A stretch of 64,000 nucleotides of DNA, from assembly GCF_023634865.1 (NCBI RefSeq), contig NZ_JAMLJN010000006.1, positions 158,439 through 222,438 on the forward strand, in the 5' to 3' direction. Numbering within the stretch: the stretch's first letter is position 1; the number at the start of each line of letters is the position of its first letter. Source of the DNA: Flavobacterium fragile (GTDB lineage: Bacteria; Bacteroidota; Bacteroidia; Flavobacteriales; Flavobacteriaceae). The translations under genes were made by a program, and so were the position numbers. The notes under the pieces are model-generated. The model worked only from the letters and a program-made list of their open reading frames with translations, was not told the origin of the DNA and did no database searches. Shown in pieces: positions 32,907-41,388 of the stretch.

Positions 32907-34265
32907 ATGAAAATAAAATTACTTTTTATAACTGTAGTATACTCTTTATTCTCTAATGCCCAATGTTTTAGATATGTAGATGCTGGAAATTATTTTGTAT
33001 TAGCGCTAAAATCAGACAATACTCTTTGGGGTTGGGGTGCCAATTATAATGGTGAATTAGGTGATGGTACTTATCAAATTAGACCAACAATTAGTCAAAT
33101 AGGTACAGAGTCGAACTGGCTAGCAATTGCAACGGGGAGTGAGCATACAATCGCAATTAAAACAGATGGAACGCTTTGGGCTTGGGGTAGTAATAATTCT
33201 GGACAATTAGGAGATGGTACTACGATTAAGAAAAATATACCTATACAAATTGGTACAGACAATGATTGGCAGTCTGTTTCTACAAAAGCGTTTACTAGTT
33301 TCGCAATAAAGAATAATGGTACACTTTGGGGTTGGGGACAAAATAATATTAGTAATGTTGGTCTTGGTTTTTATAGTTTGAATGTAACGGTTCCAACTCA
33401 AGTTGGTACTGAATCAAATTGGAAAAATATTTATGCAGGTTTTGACATGACGGCAGCCATTAAAACAGATAATACATTATGGGTATGGGGTTCTAATTTA
33501 TATGGCAAATTAGGAGTTGGAGGATTTTCGGGTAATTACTTGATTCCTATTCAGGTGGGTACAGATTCAAATTGGAAAGAAGTCTCAACAGGTTATCATA
33601 CATTAGCGCTTAAACATGATGGCACTATTTGGGCTTGGGGTAATAATTCATCTAGTGAATTAGGTGACAATACTACAATCAATAAAGATATTCCAACGCA
33701 AATTGGAACAGATACCGATTGGTTACATATTTTTGCAACTACATATTCAAGTTATGCTATTAAAAATAATGGTACTTTATGGACTTGGGGGAATAATTCG
33801 AATTATGAAATGGGAAATGGTACTACATTAAATATAAATATTCCTACTCAAATTAATAACGATAACAATTGGGAAAGGGTAGTATCTAGAGGTAGTCATG
33901 TAGAAGCTTTAAAGACAGATAATAGTATTTATTATTGGGGAGCAAATTATGGTTTTTTACCAGCCACTATTGTCTCTTTACCAACAATGATGGCAAATAA
34001 TTGTTCATTGTCTTCAGAAAGTTTTTATACAGATGTAAAAGTGCAATTATTTCCTAATCCATCAAATCATATAATTACTATTGAAAATAGAAGCAATCAA
34101 ATAATAACAAGTATTATTTTTATAGATATGTTAGGTAAAAATGTAATTGCTATGGATAAAAATTTTGATTCAATAAGTGTTGAAAATTTAGAGAAAGGGA
34201 TATATCATGTCATAATTAATTTTGAAAATAACATTATTGAAACTTTAAAATTTATTAAAAAATAG
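32907..34265 (+). CDS. RCC1-repeat surface protein with T9SS sorting domain
   Basis: A 452-residue exported protein: signal peptide 1-18; seven RCC1-type blades each marked by LWxWGxNxxGxLGDGT (for instance LWGWGANYNGELGDGT, LWAWGSNNSGQLGDGT) over residues about 22-365 forming a beta-propeller; then a T9SS type A domain (VQLFPNPSNH to KFIKK). It is presumably attached to or released from the cell surface. It lies just right of the endonuclease V remnant. The binding partner is unknown. Confidence 0.85.
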   Translation: MKIKLLFITVVYSLFSNAQCFRYVDAGNYFVLALKSDNTLWGWGANYNGELGDGTYQIRPTISQIGTESNWLAIATGSEHTIAIKTDGTLWAWGSNNSGQLGDGTTIKKNIPIQIGTDNDWQSVSTKAFTSFAIKNNGTLWGWGQNNISNVGLGFYSLNVTVPTQVGTESNWKNIYAGFDMTAAIKTDNTLWVWGSNLYGKLGVGGFSGNYLIPIQVGTDSNWKEVSTGYHTLALKHDGTIWAWGNNSSSELGDNTTINKDIPTQIGTDTDWLHIFATTYSSYAIKNNGTLWTWGNNSNYEMGNGTTLNINIPTQINNDNNWERVVSRGSHVEALKTDNSIYYWGANYGFLPATIVSLPTMMANNCSLSSESFYTDVKVQLFPNPSNHIITIENRSNQIITSIIFIDMLGKNVIAMDKNFDSISVENLEKGIYHVIINFENNIIETLKFIKK

Positions 34266-34379
34266 TGTTCTTTACTATCTATAAAACTTCCTTATAAAAA
34301 TATCAAAAGGTAGAACTAGTTTAATAAGATTTTATTCTTAACTTTAACTGGAAGCTAAATTAGTATATCCAGGAGTACC

Positions 34380-34616
34380 ATGACCATTAAAATGAGAGCT
34401 ACAACTAGAGTAGCTTTATATAATAAATCAGGTGAAAAAGTTTTTGCATTCTATGAAAACGAACGCTCTAAGAAAACCGGTGTAATGGTTGGAGGAGTTC
34501 CAGTAGTAAAACCAGAAAAAATTCTTCCTATGTGTGAAAGTGCTTTACAAGAATTAATGGGCGATTTAAGAAAACGAATTTCTAAGATTGTAAAAAAAAC
34601 TGATGTTAAATTATAA
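34380..34616 (+). CDS. Small basic hypothetical protein
   Basis: A 78-residue, strongly basic protein (RATTRVALYNKSGEK ... DLRKRISKIVKKTDVKL). There is no signal peptide or membrane helix, so it should be cytoplasmic and could bind nucleic acid. A second Met at codon 5 is an alternative start. It has its own terminator. No family recognised. Confidence 0.55.
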   Translation: MTIKMRATTRVALYNKSGEKVFAFYENERSKKTGVMVGGVPVVKPEKILPMCESALQELMGDLRKRISKIVKKTDVKL

Positions 34617-34624
34617 ATATAAAG

Positions 34625-34650
34625 TCACTGAGAGGTGGCTTTTTTTGTTA
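34625..34650 (+). terminator. Intrinsic terminator
   Basis: AGTCAC / GTGGCT arms (one G-U) and a TTTTTTT run. Confidence 0.7.
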
Positions 34651-34658
34651 TATATGGA

Positions 34659-35303
34659 TTATTTTTTCAGAACCATAATAATTAATATGATTCTGTGAAT
34701 GATGAGAAAAATAATATTAATAATCCAATACTCATTAATACTCATATTTGAATTTATAATTGCTAAGCTAAATATAGATAGAAAAATAATCCCTGAATAA
34801 TATATAATTAATCCTGAAAGAAAATAAAAGAAAGGTATATTTAAAAGAAATGATTCATTTGATTTTATGATATTTTTAGACCAAACAATGGAGAATGAAA
34901 TGATTAATAAGAAAGTTACAAAATTTAGAAGAGCATCATGAAACAAGAAATGTTTTTCAGGAATCCGAAATGTAACGTACGTAAGTATTGAAATGAACAA
35001 GAAAGTAAAAAAAGTATATAGAAAATTATATAGGCCCTTCTTTTGGGTTTTAAAAATTTGTAGAATTAAGATAAACTCTAAAAGTGAATATACTTTGAAC
35101 CAAATTTCAACATTTATTTTTAAGTAATAAGAAAAAACAAGTTCATAGAGTGAAGCTAAGGCTATGAAGTATAAATACATACTTATGTATTTATTGAATT
35201 GGTTTTTGTCTTTTCTTTTTCTTATACTATTTATAATCAAAGGTATATACCCGAGAATATTAGAAAAAAGGAATAAAGATTTAAATGTCTCAAGATTATT
35301 CAT
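34659..35303 (-). CDS. 7-helix membrane protein, paralogue 1
   Basis: From ATG at 35303 this is a 214-residue integral membrane protein with about seven hydrophobic segments. A longer frame reaches 35348 but would start inside a terminator, and the shorter start gives the same length as its three paralogues. Family marks: ASLYELVFSYYLKINVEIWFKVY and, near the end, SGLIIYYSG ... IIHRIILIIMVLK. It is the most diverged of the four. It is likely a membrane sensor or helper for the kinase nearby, by context only. Confidence 0.65.
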   Translation of the reverse strand: MNNLETFKSLFLFSNILGYIPLIINSIRKRKDKNQFNKYISMYLYFIALASLYELVFSYYLKINVEIWFKVYSLLEFILILQIFKTQKKGLYNFLYTFFTFLFISILTYVTFRIPEKHFLFHDALLNFVTFLLIISFSIVWSKNIIKSNESFLLNIPFFYFLSGLIIYYSGIIFLSIFSLAIINSNMSINEYWIINIIFLIIHRIILIIMVLKK

Positions 35304-35346
35304 TAAAAAATTTAAATATGGTTTGAAAGTAATTATTTTAAAAAAC

Positions 35347-35376
35347 AAAGGTCGGAATAATTTTATTCCAACCTTT
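35347..35376 (-). terminator. Intrinsic terminator of the lipocalin-like gene
   Basis: 14-bp arms AAAGGTTGGAATAA / TTATTCCGACCTTT when read on the minus strand (one G-U; a C-A mismatch on the plus strand), followed by a T-rich tract. Confidence 0.8.
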
Positions 35377-35401
35377 TGTAGTTTTTAAATAGTAAGATAA
35401 A

Positions 35402-35842
35402 TTATATTTTTGTAAATACTATTATTCTAGCGACACCTCCACTTGCATATTTTACTTTTAATGTAGTTTGATTTAAGACTAATATTTCATTAATAATAGT
35501 GTTACTATCAAAAGTAATACTTAATTGATTGTTACCTGAAATTGACCAATTACCTGAGTTTAAAAAATTCATACAATTAGAATTAACATCGGTATCATAA
35601 ATATATTCTTTAATTTCTGAACTGCTTCTAAATTCTACATAATCAAAGCCACATTGTGTTGCAGCATTATCATAACTATTTAAAATTTCTTGTCCATTTA
35701 CAAGTGTTCCTTCCTGAGAATATCTCCAACTACCTAAAATTAACTCATTTTGTGAAGCTGAAGAGGAGTTGTCGTCATCTTTCGAACATCCGGTAAAACT
35801 AATACTTACTATGGCAATGACTAAAAATAATAATTTTTTCAT
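35402..35842 (-). CDS. Lipocalin-like lipoprotein
   Basis: A 146-residue lipoprotein (lipobox SFTGC, then SKDDDN). The mature part has the lipocalin-like opening LILGSWRYSQEG and a beta-barrel pattern (YVEFRSSSEIKEYIYD, GNWSISGNNQLSITF). Its ligand is unknown. It is inserted between two membrane paralogues but has its own promoter carrying the ACGT-type operator 52 bases upstream and its own terminator. Confidence 0.75.
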   Translation of the reverse strand: MKKLLFLVIAIVSISFTGCSKDDDNSSSASQNELILGSWRYSQEGTLVNGQEILNSYDNAATQCGFDYVEFRSSSEIKEYIYDTDVNSNCMNFLNSGNWSISGNNQLSITFDSNTIINEILVLNQTTLKVKYASGGVARIIVFTKI

Positions 35843-35876
35843 ATAAAATAATTTAGAAAATTTTTGTAAAAATATA

Positions 35877-35912
35877 CTTTACATAATTTTTAGTCAATAC
35901 GTATAAATACGT
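35877..35912 (-). promoter_or_regulatory. ACGT-type operator/promoter, site A
   Basis: On the minus strand ACGTATTTATACGTATTG runs from 35912 to 35895. Its core is a perfect palindrome ACGTAT-AA-ATACGT. The final TTG is followed after about 18 nt by TATATTTT, a -7-like element. The same 18-mer, with one and two changes, lies before the genes at 44438 and 39691. Confidence 0.65.
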
Positions 35913-35917
35913 AATTT

Positions 35918-36580
35918 TTAATTTTTACGATGTTTAATAATTTTCCAAACACCAACGATTAATAAAGTTCTGTTAACAATATTTAGCAAAAAGTTTAGCA
36001 TCCAGGAGGTGAAAAACAATTCTTTATTGGTTAAATACAGATTATTAGCGTATAAGTATAAAATTATGGTACCACCATACATGAAAAGTAAGCCTACTAT
36101 GAAGTAGACGTTAGGATTTTGTATTCTTTCTATTTGTATTGGTTTTTTCTCTAATTGTTTGAACCATAGAATAGAAAAGGTAATGACTAAACATGTCGTA
36201 ATGGCATTTAAATAAGCGCTAATGTCTAAAAAGGTCTTATCATTAAGATGTTGAAGATTGTAGACAAAAGTAGCTATAAAAAGGGCACTAAAAACTATAA
36301 AAAGGGCTTTGTGTTTTTTATTAAGGATGTGATAAAAGTAATATTGTAAGGTGGTTATAGCTAAGATTTTGTACACCATAAACCAGTTGGTTGCATTAAT
36401 TTTCAGTAAGTAAGTTCCAAAATATTCATAAAAACTGGCAATAAATACTACCACAACATAAGGGAATATTGGATTTTTTTTATCAAATTTAGTGTTGTTT
36501 TTCCAAATGAGTAGGAGTGGAATTGTTCCTAAAATTAAGGCCGTATAAAACAGAAAGGCATATAGCGGAGACATGTACAT
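35918..36580 (-). CDS. 7-helix membrane protein, paralogue 2
   Basis: A 220-residue protein with about seven membrane helices and the family motifs FIASFYEYFGTYLLKINATNWF (residues about 48-70) and VGLLFMYGGTIIL ... VNRTLLIVGVWK. An ATG two codons further in is equally possible. It is divergent from paralogue 3 across 87 bases. No catalytic residues are seen, so a sensory or scaffolding membrane role is inferred from the kinase/regulator pair downstream. Confidence 0.65.
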   Translation of the reverse strand: MYMSPLYAFLFYTALILGTIPLLLIWKNNTKFDKKNPIFPYVVVVFIASFYEYFGTYLLKINATNWFMVYKILAITTLQYYFYHILNKKHKALFIVFSALFIATFVYNLQHLNDKTFLDISAYLNAITTCLVITFSILWFKQLEKKPIQIERIQNPNVYFIVGLLFMYGGTIILYLYANNLYLTNKELFFTSWMLNFLLNIVNRTLLIVGVWKIIKHRKN

Positions 36581-36667
36581 CTTGAAGTATTTTTTTACAA
36601 ATCAACAGCGCTTTATTGAAAATTCCAAACAATTATAAATATATTTGAAAACAGTAAATTAAAATTT

Positions 36668-37306
36668 ATGCGATTACTTTTAGCAATAACAGTTTTATAT
36701 TCATTAATTCCTCTTTTTGTGTATTGGTTTACAAAAAGTAGATTGAATAAAGAAATTAAACCAATTTTACCGTTCATTGTTTTGTGTTTTATAGCAGGTC
36801 TTTACGAATTTATTTTTACAACTATTTTACGTTTTAATACGATTCCGTGGTTTTATACCTATGATTTATTAGCTTTTTTCTCCATTCAATATTTTTTTTA
36901 TAATGTTCTCGATAAAAAAGTAAAGAAGTTGGTTTGGATTAGTTCTTGTTTGTATTTGATAATATTTACGAATGCAGTGATACATCATACCATAGAAAAC
37001 TATTTGAATTACTTATCGTATTTAACTTCATTTGTAACTTTATTGATACTTATTTATTCCATCAAGTGGTTCAAAAAAGTTTTTATGGAAACAACTTTAG
37101 TGTCTTTAGCTGATAGTCCTACATTTTATTTTGTTACAGGATTCTTGTTTTATTATTCAGGTGTAGTTGTTTTATTCTTATTGGCGCAGTCAATTTACCA
37201 TAATAACAATTCTCATTTACAATATTATTGGTTAATTAACTTATTCTTCAACATTTTTCATAAAACGGTTTTAATTATTGGAATATGGAAGGCAAGAAAA
37301 AATTAA
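36668..37306 (+). CDS. 7-helix membrane protein, paralogue 3
   Basis: A 212-residue integral membrane protein. Motifs: IAGLYEFIFTTILRFN.IPWFYTYDLLAFFSIQYFF and TGFLFYYSGVVVLFLL, ending HKTVLIIGIWKARKN. About seven helices, N-terminus outside or inside undetermined. It is closest to paralogue 4, which follows 66 bases downstream on the same strand and then leads into the kinase. The conserved Glu in LYE and Trp in PWF or VWF are good candidates for functional residues. Confidence 0.65.
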   Translation: MRLLLAITVLYSLIPLFVYWFTKSRLNKEIKPILPFIVLCFIAGLYEFIFTTILRFNTIPWFYTYDLLAFFSIQYFFYNVLDKKVKKLVWISSCLYLIIFTNAVIHHTIENYLNYLSYLTSFVTLLILIYSIKWFKKVFMETTLVSLADSPTFYFVTGFLFYYSGVVVLFLLAQSIYHNNNSHLQYYWLINLFFNIFHKTVLIIGIWKARKN

Positions 37307-37372
37307 TTTTTTTCTTGTGTAATTTCAATTCTTAAAGATTATAGGTTAAACCTTAAATTAATTTAATTTTAA

Positions 37373-38020
37373 ATGCAAATAGTAATTTACATAGCCCTTT
37401 TTCAATCCTTATTACCTTTGTTATATTATTGGTTGATTAGGAAAAAAATAATTCAAGATAGTAAACCTATAGTGCCCTTTATTTACTTGTGTTTTATTGC
37501 TGGCTTGTATGAAATAATTTTTACTTTTCAGTTAAAGATTAATGTTGCTGTTTGGTTTTATGTGTATGATTTTCTTGCTTTTTTTTCTATCCAATATTTC
37601 TATTACTTTATTTTAAAAATGAAATATAAGCGAATGATGCTATTAAGTTCAATTTTATACCTCTTTTTATTTTTGTATTTTGTAAGTCATCATACCCATT
37701 TAAAGCAATTGGATTATATTGCGTACTTGGGGGTTTTAAATACATTACTCATAATCTTCTATTCAATTAAGTGGTTCAAAAAATCTTTTTTGGATTCGGA
37801 GTTTGAAACCTTAATTCTAAATCCAAATTTTTATTTTGTTTCTGGGTTTATTCTCTATTATGCTGGTACTATAGTATTGTTTTTATTAGTAAATACCATT
37901 TATCTAAATCAAAAAGAATTGATTTCTCATTTCTGGATTTTAAATGTTTTTTTTAACCTTGTTCACAAAACATTTTTATTGGTTGGAATTTGGAAGCTTC
38001 AAAAACAACTGACAAAATAA
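37373..38020 (+). CDS. 7-helix membrane protein, paralogue 4
   Basis: A 215-residue protein very like paralogue 3 (IAGLYEIIFTFQLKIN, VWFYVYDFLAFFSIQYFY, SGFILYYAGTIVLFLL, VHKTFLLVGIWKLQ). It is encoded 67 bases before the histidine kinase, so it may be co-transcribed with it. As the kinase has only a single membrane segment and no extracellular domain, this protein or its paralogues could supply signal input. That idea is inference. Confidence 0.65.
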   Translation: MQIVIYIALFQSLLPLLYYWLIRKKIIQDSKPIVPFIYLCFIAGLYEIIFTFQLKINVAVWFYVYDFLAFFSIQYFYYFILKMKYKRMMLLSSILYLFLFLYFVSHHTHLKQLDYIAYLGVLNTLLIIFYSIKWFKKSFLDSEFETLILNPNFYFVSGFILYYAGTIVLFLLVNTIYLNQKELISHFWILNVFFNLVHKTFLLVGIWKLQKQLTK

Positions 38021-38087
38021 TTACGTGTAATTACTTACCTTTACTCTTTAGTTTACAACTATTTTAGCCAATTAATTTCAATTTCGA

Positions 38088-38852
38088 ATGGATGTAGTAA
38101 AAGACATTAAAATTGCCTTTATTTTAGGAACTGCCATAATGCTTTTTTTAGTTTTTGGTTTATTGTTTTTAGTGCTTTTTTACCAAAATCATTTTATGAA
38201 AATGAAGCGAAATGAAGCAAATCTATTGCTAAAAACAGCTCTTGAAAGTGAAAAAAATGAACGAGAACGCATTGCTATTGATTTACATGATGGCGTTCAA
38301 GGCGATTTAAATGCTTTGAAATTTACATTAGCAGGATTAGAAACTGGGGTATTAGATGAAAAGTTTAAAGCGCATATACAATTACTACAAAATACGTTAC
38401 AACAAACAACAGAAAATGTTAGAGTAATTAGTCAAAAGTTAATGCCACCTTTGTTAGACCAAAAAGGATTGAGACCAGCACTGGAAGTCTATTTCGAATT
38501 TTTACAAACGCATTCAGATGCAAAGCTCGATTTAAAAGGAGATTTAGATGATTTTGAGTTAAGCTCTCACGAAAAATATGCCTTATTTCGTTTAATTCAA
38601 GAATTAATCCAAAACATGTTCAAACACGGACAAGTAACAATGGTGCAATTAATGATAGAAAGTCAAACAAAAGAGCTACAAATCAAAATAACAGATAACG
38701 GTATACCGTTTGATTTCTTCTCTACTTTTGAAGCCAATCATAGTGGTGGTCTACAAAATATAATGTCGAGAATTAAAAGTATTGGTGCAACTATGAAACA
38801 ATTATCTGATGATAAATCCAATACTTACATCATTCAATTAAAAAGAAAATAA
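38088..38852 (+). CDS. HisKA_3-type sensor histidine kinase
   Basis: A 254-residue inner-membrane kinase: one membrane helix (residues about 9-32), a short coiled linker, the dimerisation/phosphoacceptor domain with H67 in RIAIDLHDGVQGDL, and an ATPase domain with N-box LIQELIQNMFKHG, G1 ITDNGIPFDF and G2 GGLQNIMSRI. This is the NarX/DesK-like class that pairs with NarL-type regulators. There is no periplasmic sensing domain, so input must come from the membrane or partner proteins. It lies 1 base before the response regulator. Confidence 0.9.
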   Translation: MDVVKDIKIAFILGTAIMLFLVFGLLFLVLFYQNHFMKMKRNEANLLLKTALESEKNERERIAIDLHDGVQGDLNALKFTLAGLETGVLDEKFKAHIQLLQNTLQQTTENVRVISQKLMPPLLDQKGLRPALEVYFEFLQTHSDAKLDLKGDLDDFELSSHEKYALFRLIQELIQNMFKHGQVTMVQLMIESQTKELQIKITDNGIPFDFFSTFEANHSGGLQNIMSRIKSIGATMKQLSDDKSNTYIIQLKRK

Positions 38853-38853
38853 A

Positions 38854-39516
38854 ATGTTTAAAATTGCCCTTGTTGATGATCACGAATTATTTCGTAAAAG
38901 TCTAATTTTTGTTTTAGAACAAATAGAAACAATCGAAGTAGTTTTTGATACTAATGATGGTACTTTACTTTTACAATACTTACAAAACAATACGGTTGAT
39001 TTGGTTTTATTAGACATTCAAATGCCATTAATGGATGGTTTTACCTTATGTAAAAAAATCAAACAACTAAATACTGATATTAAGATTTTAACTGTATCGC
39101 AGCTTACAACAAAAGAATCCATTCATCAAATCTTCGAATCTGGAGCAAACGGTTTTTTCTCCAAAAATTCTTCAACTGATTCATTTAAAGAAGCTGTTTT
39201 GAGTATGATAGAGAAAGATTATTATTTTGATATTTCCTTGTCTGATGTAGTTAAAGAAGCAATGCTTTGGAAAGCGACACAAAATAATGATGACCAACAA
39301 ATAAACAAAGACTTACTTTCACCTAGAGAAAAAGAAATCATTTTTTGGTCAGCTAAAGGACTAACCTGTCAGCAAATTGCAGACCAACTTTTCATCAGTA
39401 AAAGAACGGTGGAAACCCATAGAAAAACCATTATGGATAAAACCAGTTGTTTGAATTTTATTGAAGTAGTAGTCTATGGCTTAAAAGAGCGTATTATTAC
39501 GCTTGATGACTTGTAA
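38854..39516 (+). CDS. NarL/LuxR-type response regulator
   Basis: A 220-residue cytoplasmic regulator: receiver domain with phospho-acceptor D54 (VLLDIQMPLMDG), acidic pocket DDH at the start and Lys in FFSKNSS, then a LuxR-type HTH (LSPREKEIIFWSAKGLTCQQIA ... SKRTVETHRKT, residues about 151-193). It is partner of the kinase 1 base upstream. NarL-type dimers bind inverted repeats, so the ACGTRT..ATACGT palindromes in three nearby promoters are its best candidate targets. Confidence 0.92.
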   Translation: MFKIALVDDHELFRKSLIFVLEQIETIEVVFDTNDGTLLLQYLQNNTVDLVLLDIQMPLMDGFTLCKKIKQLNTDIKILTVSQLTTKESIHQIFESGANGFFSKNSSTDSFKEAVLSMIEKDYYFDISLSDVVKEAMLWKATQNNDDQQINKDLLSPREKEIIFWSAKGLTCQQIADQLFISKRTVETHRKTIMDKTSCLNFIEVVVYGLKERIITLDDL

Positions 39517-39529
39517 ATAATTTTATATT

Positions 39530-39574
39530 AGGTGTTTATACGTATTGTTATATGAATTGAATTAGGTTACTTTG
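39530..39574 (+). promoter_or_regulatory. ACGT-type operator/promoter, site B
   Basis: AGGTGTTTATACGTATTG (39530-39547); the last TTG serves as -33, then 19 nt, then TTACTTTG (39567-39574) as -7. It lies in the leader of the DKNYY operon, just after the response regulator gene. Confidence 0.6.
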
Positions 39575-39611
39575 TTTTTATTTAGTAACTTTTGCTAATC
39601 TATCTAATAAT

Positions 39612-39627
39612 TTGGCATAAAAGTTGT
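39612..39627 (+). promoter_or_regulatory. Possible sigma-54-like promoter
   Basis: TTGGCATAAAAGTTGT: GG and GT are 10 nt apart, as in the -24/-12 elements of sigma-54 promoters (GC expected for GT). A very similar ATGGGATAAAAGTGGT lies 38-nt-scale upstream of the gene at 51622, and both are followed by TTTCGyAAATA. Confidence 0.35.
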
Positions 39628-39690
39628 AAAATTTCGCAAATAAACACATTGTGTGCTATTTTATCCAAAATCGTACAAATACCAAATTTC

Positions 39691-41388
39691 ATGAAAATCT
39701 TAATTTACATAATTACATTTTTATTTGCAACATCTTGCCATTCGCAAGAAAAAAACACGCTACAAGCAACACAAGATGATGCTTTAACCATTGGCACAAC
39801 AGGTGGAATGAATGGTGGATGCAAATTTTTAGAGCAACCTGTTTATTATGTAAACGAAAATTATATAATATATCAGGATTGTAATACCCGAAAAATACTT
39901 TATGCAGATATTTCCTCTTTTGAAATAGTAAAGTATTATGGTCAATATGGAATAGCTTTGGATAAAAATGGAGTATATGTACAAGGAAATTTTGTTGCTA
40001 CAGATACTACAGGATTTACTTTTTTAGGCATAAATGAAAAAGATTTGTTGTGGAAAACCAATACTTCGGTTTACAAAAACACAACTGTTTTACCTAAACT
40101 TAATGCGAGTGAATTTACAAGATTATCTGACCAACAGAAAAAAAGTTACAGCGGAATTTATTTTAAAGACAACTCCAATATTTATTATTTCGACAAAAAA
40201 ATTGAAGGTGCTGATCTTGCAACAGCCGATTTAATATACAACGACAATCGAATGTTCTATGATAAAAATTATATGTACAAAGATGGAGAAATTGTGTTCT
40301 TGGAAGCCGAACCTTTACTTTATGTGAATAACTCCTTGAAAAAAACAGCTACAAAGGTTCTTTATCACAATAAAGTAATTTCCAATATAGATACCAAAAC
40401 ATTAGTAGGGCTTTCTCGACATTATGCTAAAGATAAAAACAACGTATATAGTTCTTCATTTGGTGACGATATTAAAATATTACCCATAAACAAAGCTGAC
40501 TTTAACAAATTAAAAGTTTGGGACCATACCAATTCTGCCTACATCACAGACGGAAAAACCTTATTTCGATACAATGAAATTTTATCAAAAAATGAGTTTG
40601 ACGTGGCGACCTTTGGTACTTTTGGATTTACGGATTTTGTTTATGATAAAAATGGCGTTTACACAAGACGTTATGACAAAGAATTAGATAAAGTAGTGTA
40701 TGATAAATTTCCGTTTAAATATACTGATGATGTAAGTAGGAAAAATTTACAAATTACAGAAGGCAGTAGCTTGTATGTTTATTATAACAATCAGGCGTAT
40801 GAAGAAAGTACCAAAACACTTTATGAGAACTTAACACCTGAACAGATAGAAATTAGCAAAATCAGACCACATACGCCAAATAATATGGTGCGTTTAGGTC
40901 AACTTAATAGCAAAACTATTTTAAGGACACTTTATGACTACAAACTATCCAAAGATAATGATGCTGTTTATCATGATGGTAAAAAAACAAGTGCGGATCC
41001 TGTTACTTTTAGAAAGCTCGACAATAATTATTACATAGACAAAGACAATGTTTACCAATACAACCGAGAAAAAGGATTACTTGTAATAAATTACATTGAC
41101 GTTGAAACCGTAAAATACTTTAACGGTTTTATTATGGACAAAAATTATTTATATAGTAATGGAACACGAATCATCAAGAGCTATAAGTTAGAAATTTTAG
41201 CTTCATTTCCTGGTTATCGTTTGGGTTGTGGATTAGACGAAACACCAGGTTCTGATTTTTACTTATTTAGAAATGCTGAGGGATTTTGGTGGGTAAAAGT
41301 ATCAAATGAAATCACAACAAGGTTTTTAGGAAAAACACTGAACAAGAAGTTAAGTCCTTTATTTGAAAATTTAGAGATACCTCAATAA
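39691..41388 (+). CDS. DKNYY-repeat lipoprotein
   Basis: From ATG at 39691 this is a 565-residue lipoprotein (lipobox FATSC). Upstream codons in the same frame are non-coding leader containing the promoter elements. It has at least seven DKNxVYxxG-type repeats (DKNGVYVQG, DKNYMYKDG, DKNNVYSSS, DKNGVYTRR, DKDNVYQYN, DKNYLYSNG) of the DKNYY family, probably forming a beta-propeller or solenoid. It is first gene of a four-gene unit; the next start overlaps its stop (TAATG). Role unknown, likely at the outer membrane. Confidence 0.8.
   Translation: MKILIYIITFLFATSCHSQEKNTLQATQDDALTIGTTGGMNGGCKFLEQPVYYVNENYIIYQDCNTRKILYADISSFEIVKYYGQYGIALDKNGVYVQGNFVATDTTGFTFLGINEKDLLWKTNTSVYKNTTVLPKLNASEFTRLSDQQKKSYSGIYFKDNSNIYYFDKKIEGADLATADLIYNDNRMFYDKNYMYKDGEIVFLEAEPLLYVNNSLKKTATKVLYHNKVISNIDTKTLVGLSRHYAKDKNNVYSSSFGDDIKILPINKADFNKLKVWDHTNSAYITDGKTLFRYNEILSKNEFDVATFGTFGFTDFVYDKNGVYTRRYDKELDKVVYDKFPFKYTDDVSRKNLQITEGSSLYVYYNNQAYEESTKTLYENLTPEQIEISKIRPHTPNNMVRLGQLNSKTILRTLYDYKLSKDNDAVYHDGKKTSADPVTFRKLDNNYYIDKDNVYQYNREKGLLVINYIDVETVKYFNGFIMDKNYLYSNGTRIIKSYKLEILASFPGYRLGCGLDETPGSDFYLFRNAEGFWWVKVSNEITTRFLGKTLNKKLSPLFENLEIPQ

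Noticed and set aside
35164..35388. Plus-strand frame antisense to the first 7-helix gene
   Set aside because: Antisense shadow of membrane-helix codons; no independent support.
38019..38032. AATTACGTGTAATT as an autoregulatory ACGT site before the kinase
   Set aside because: Palindromic but lacks the TTTATACGTATTG half that defines the other three sites.
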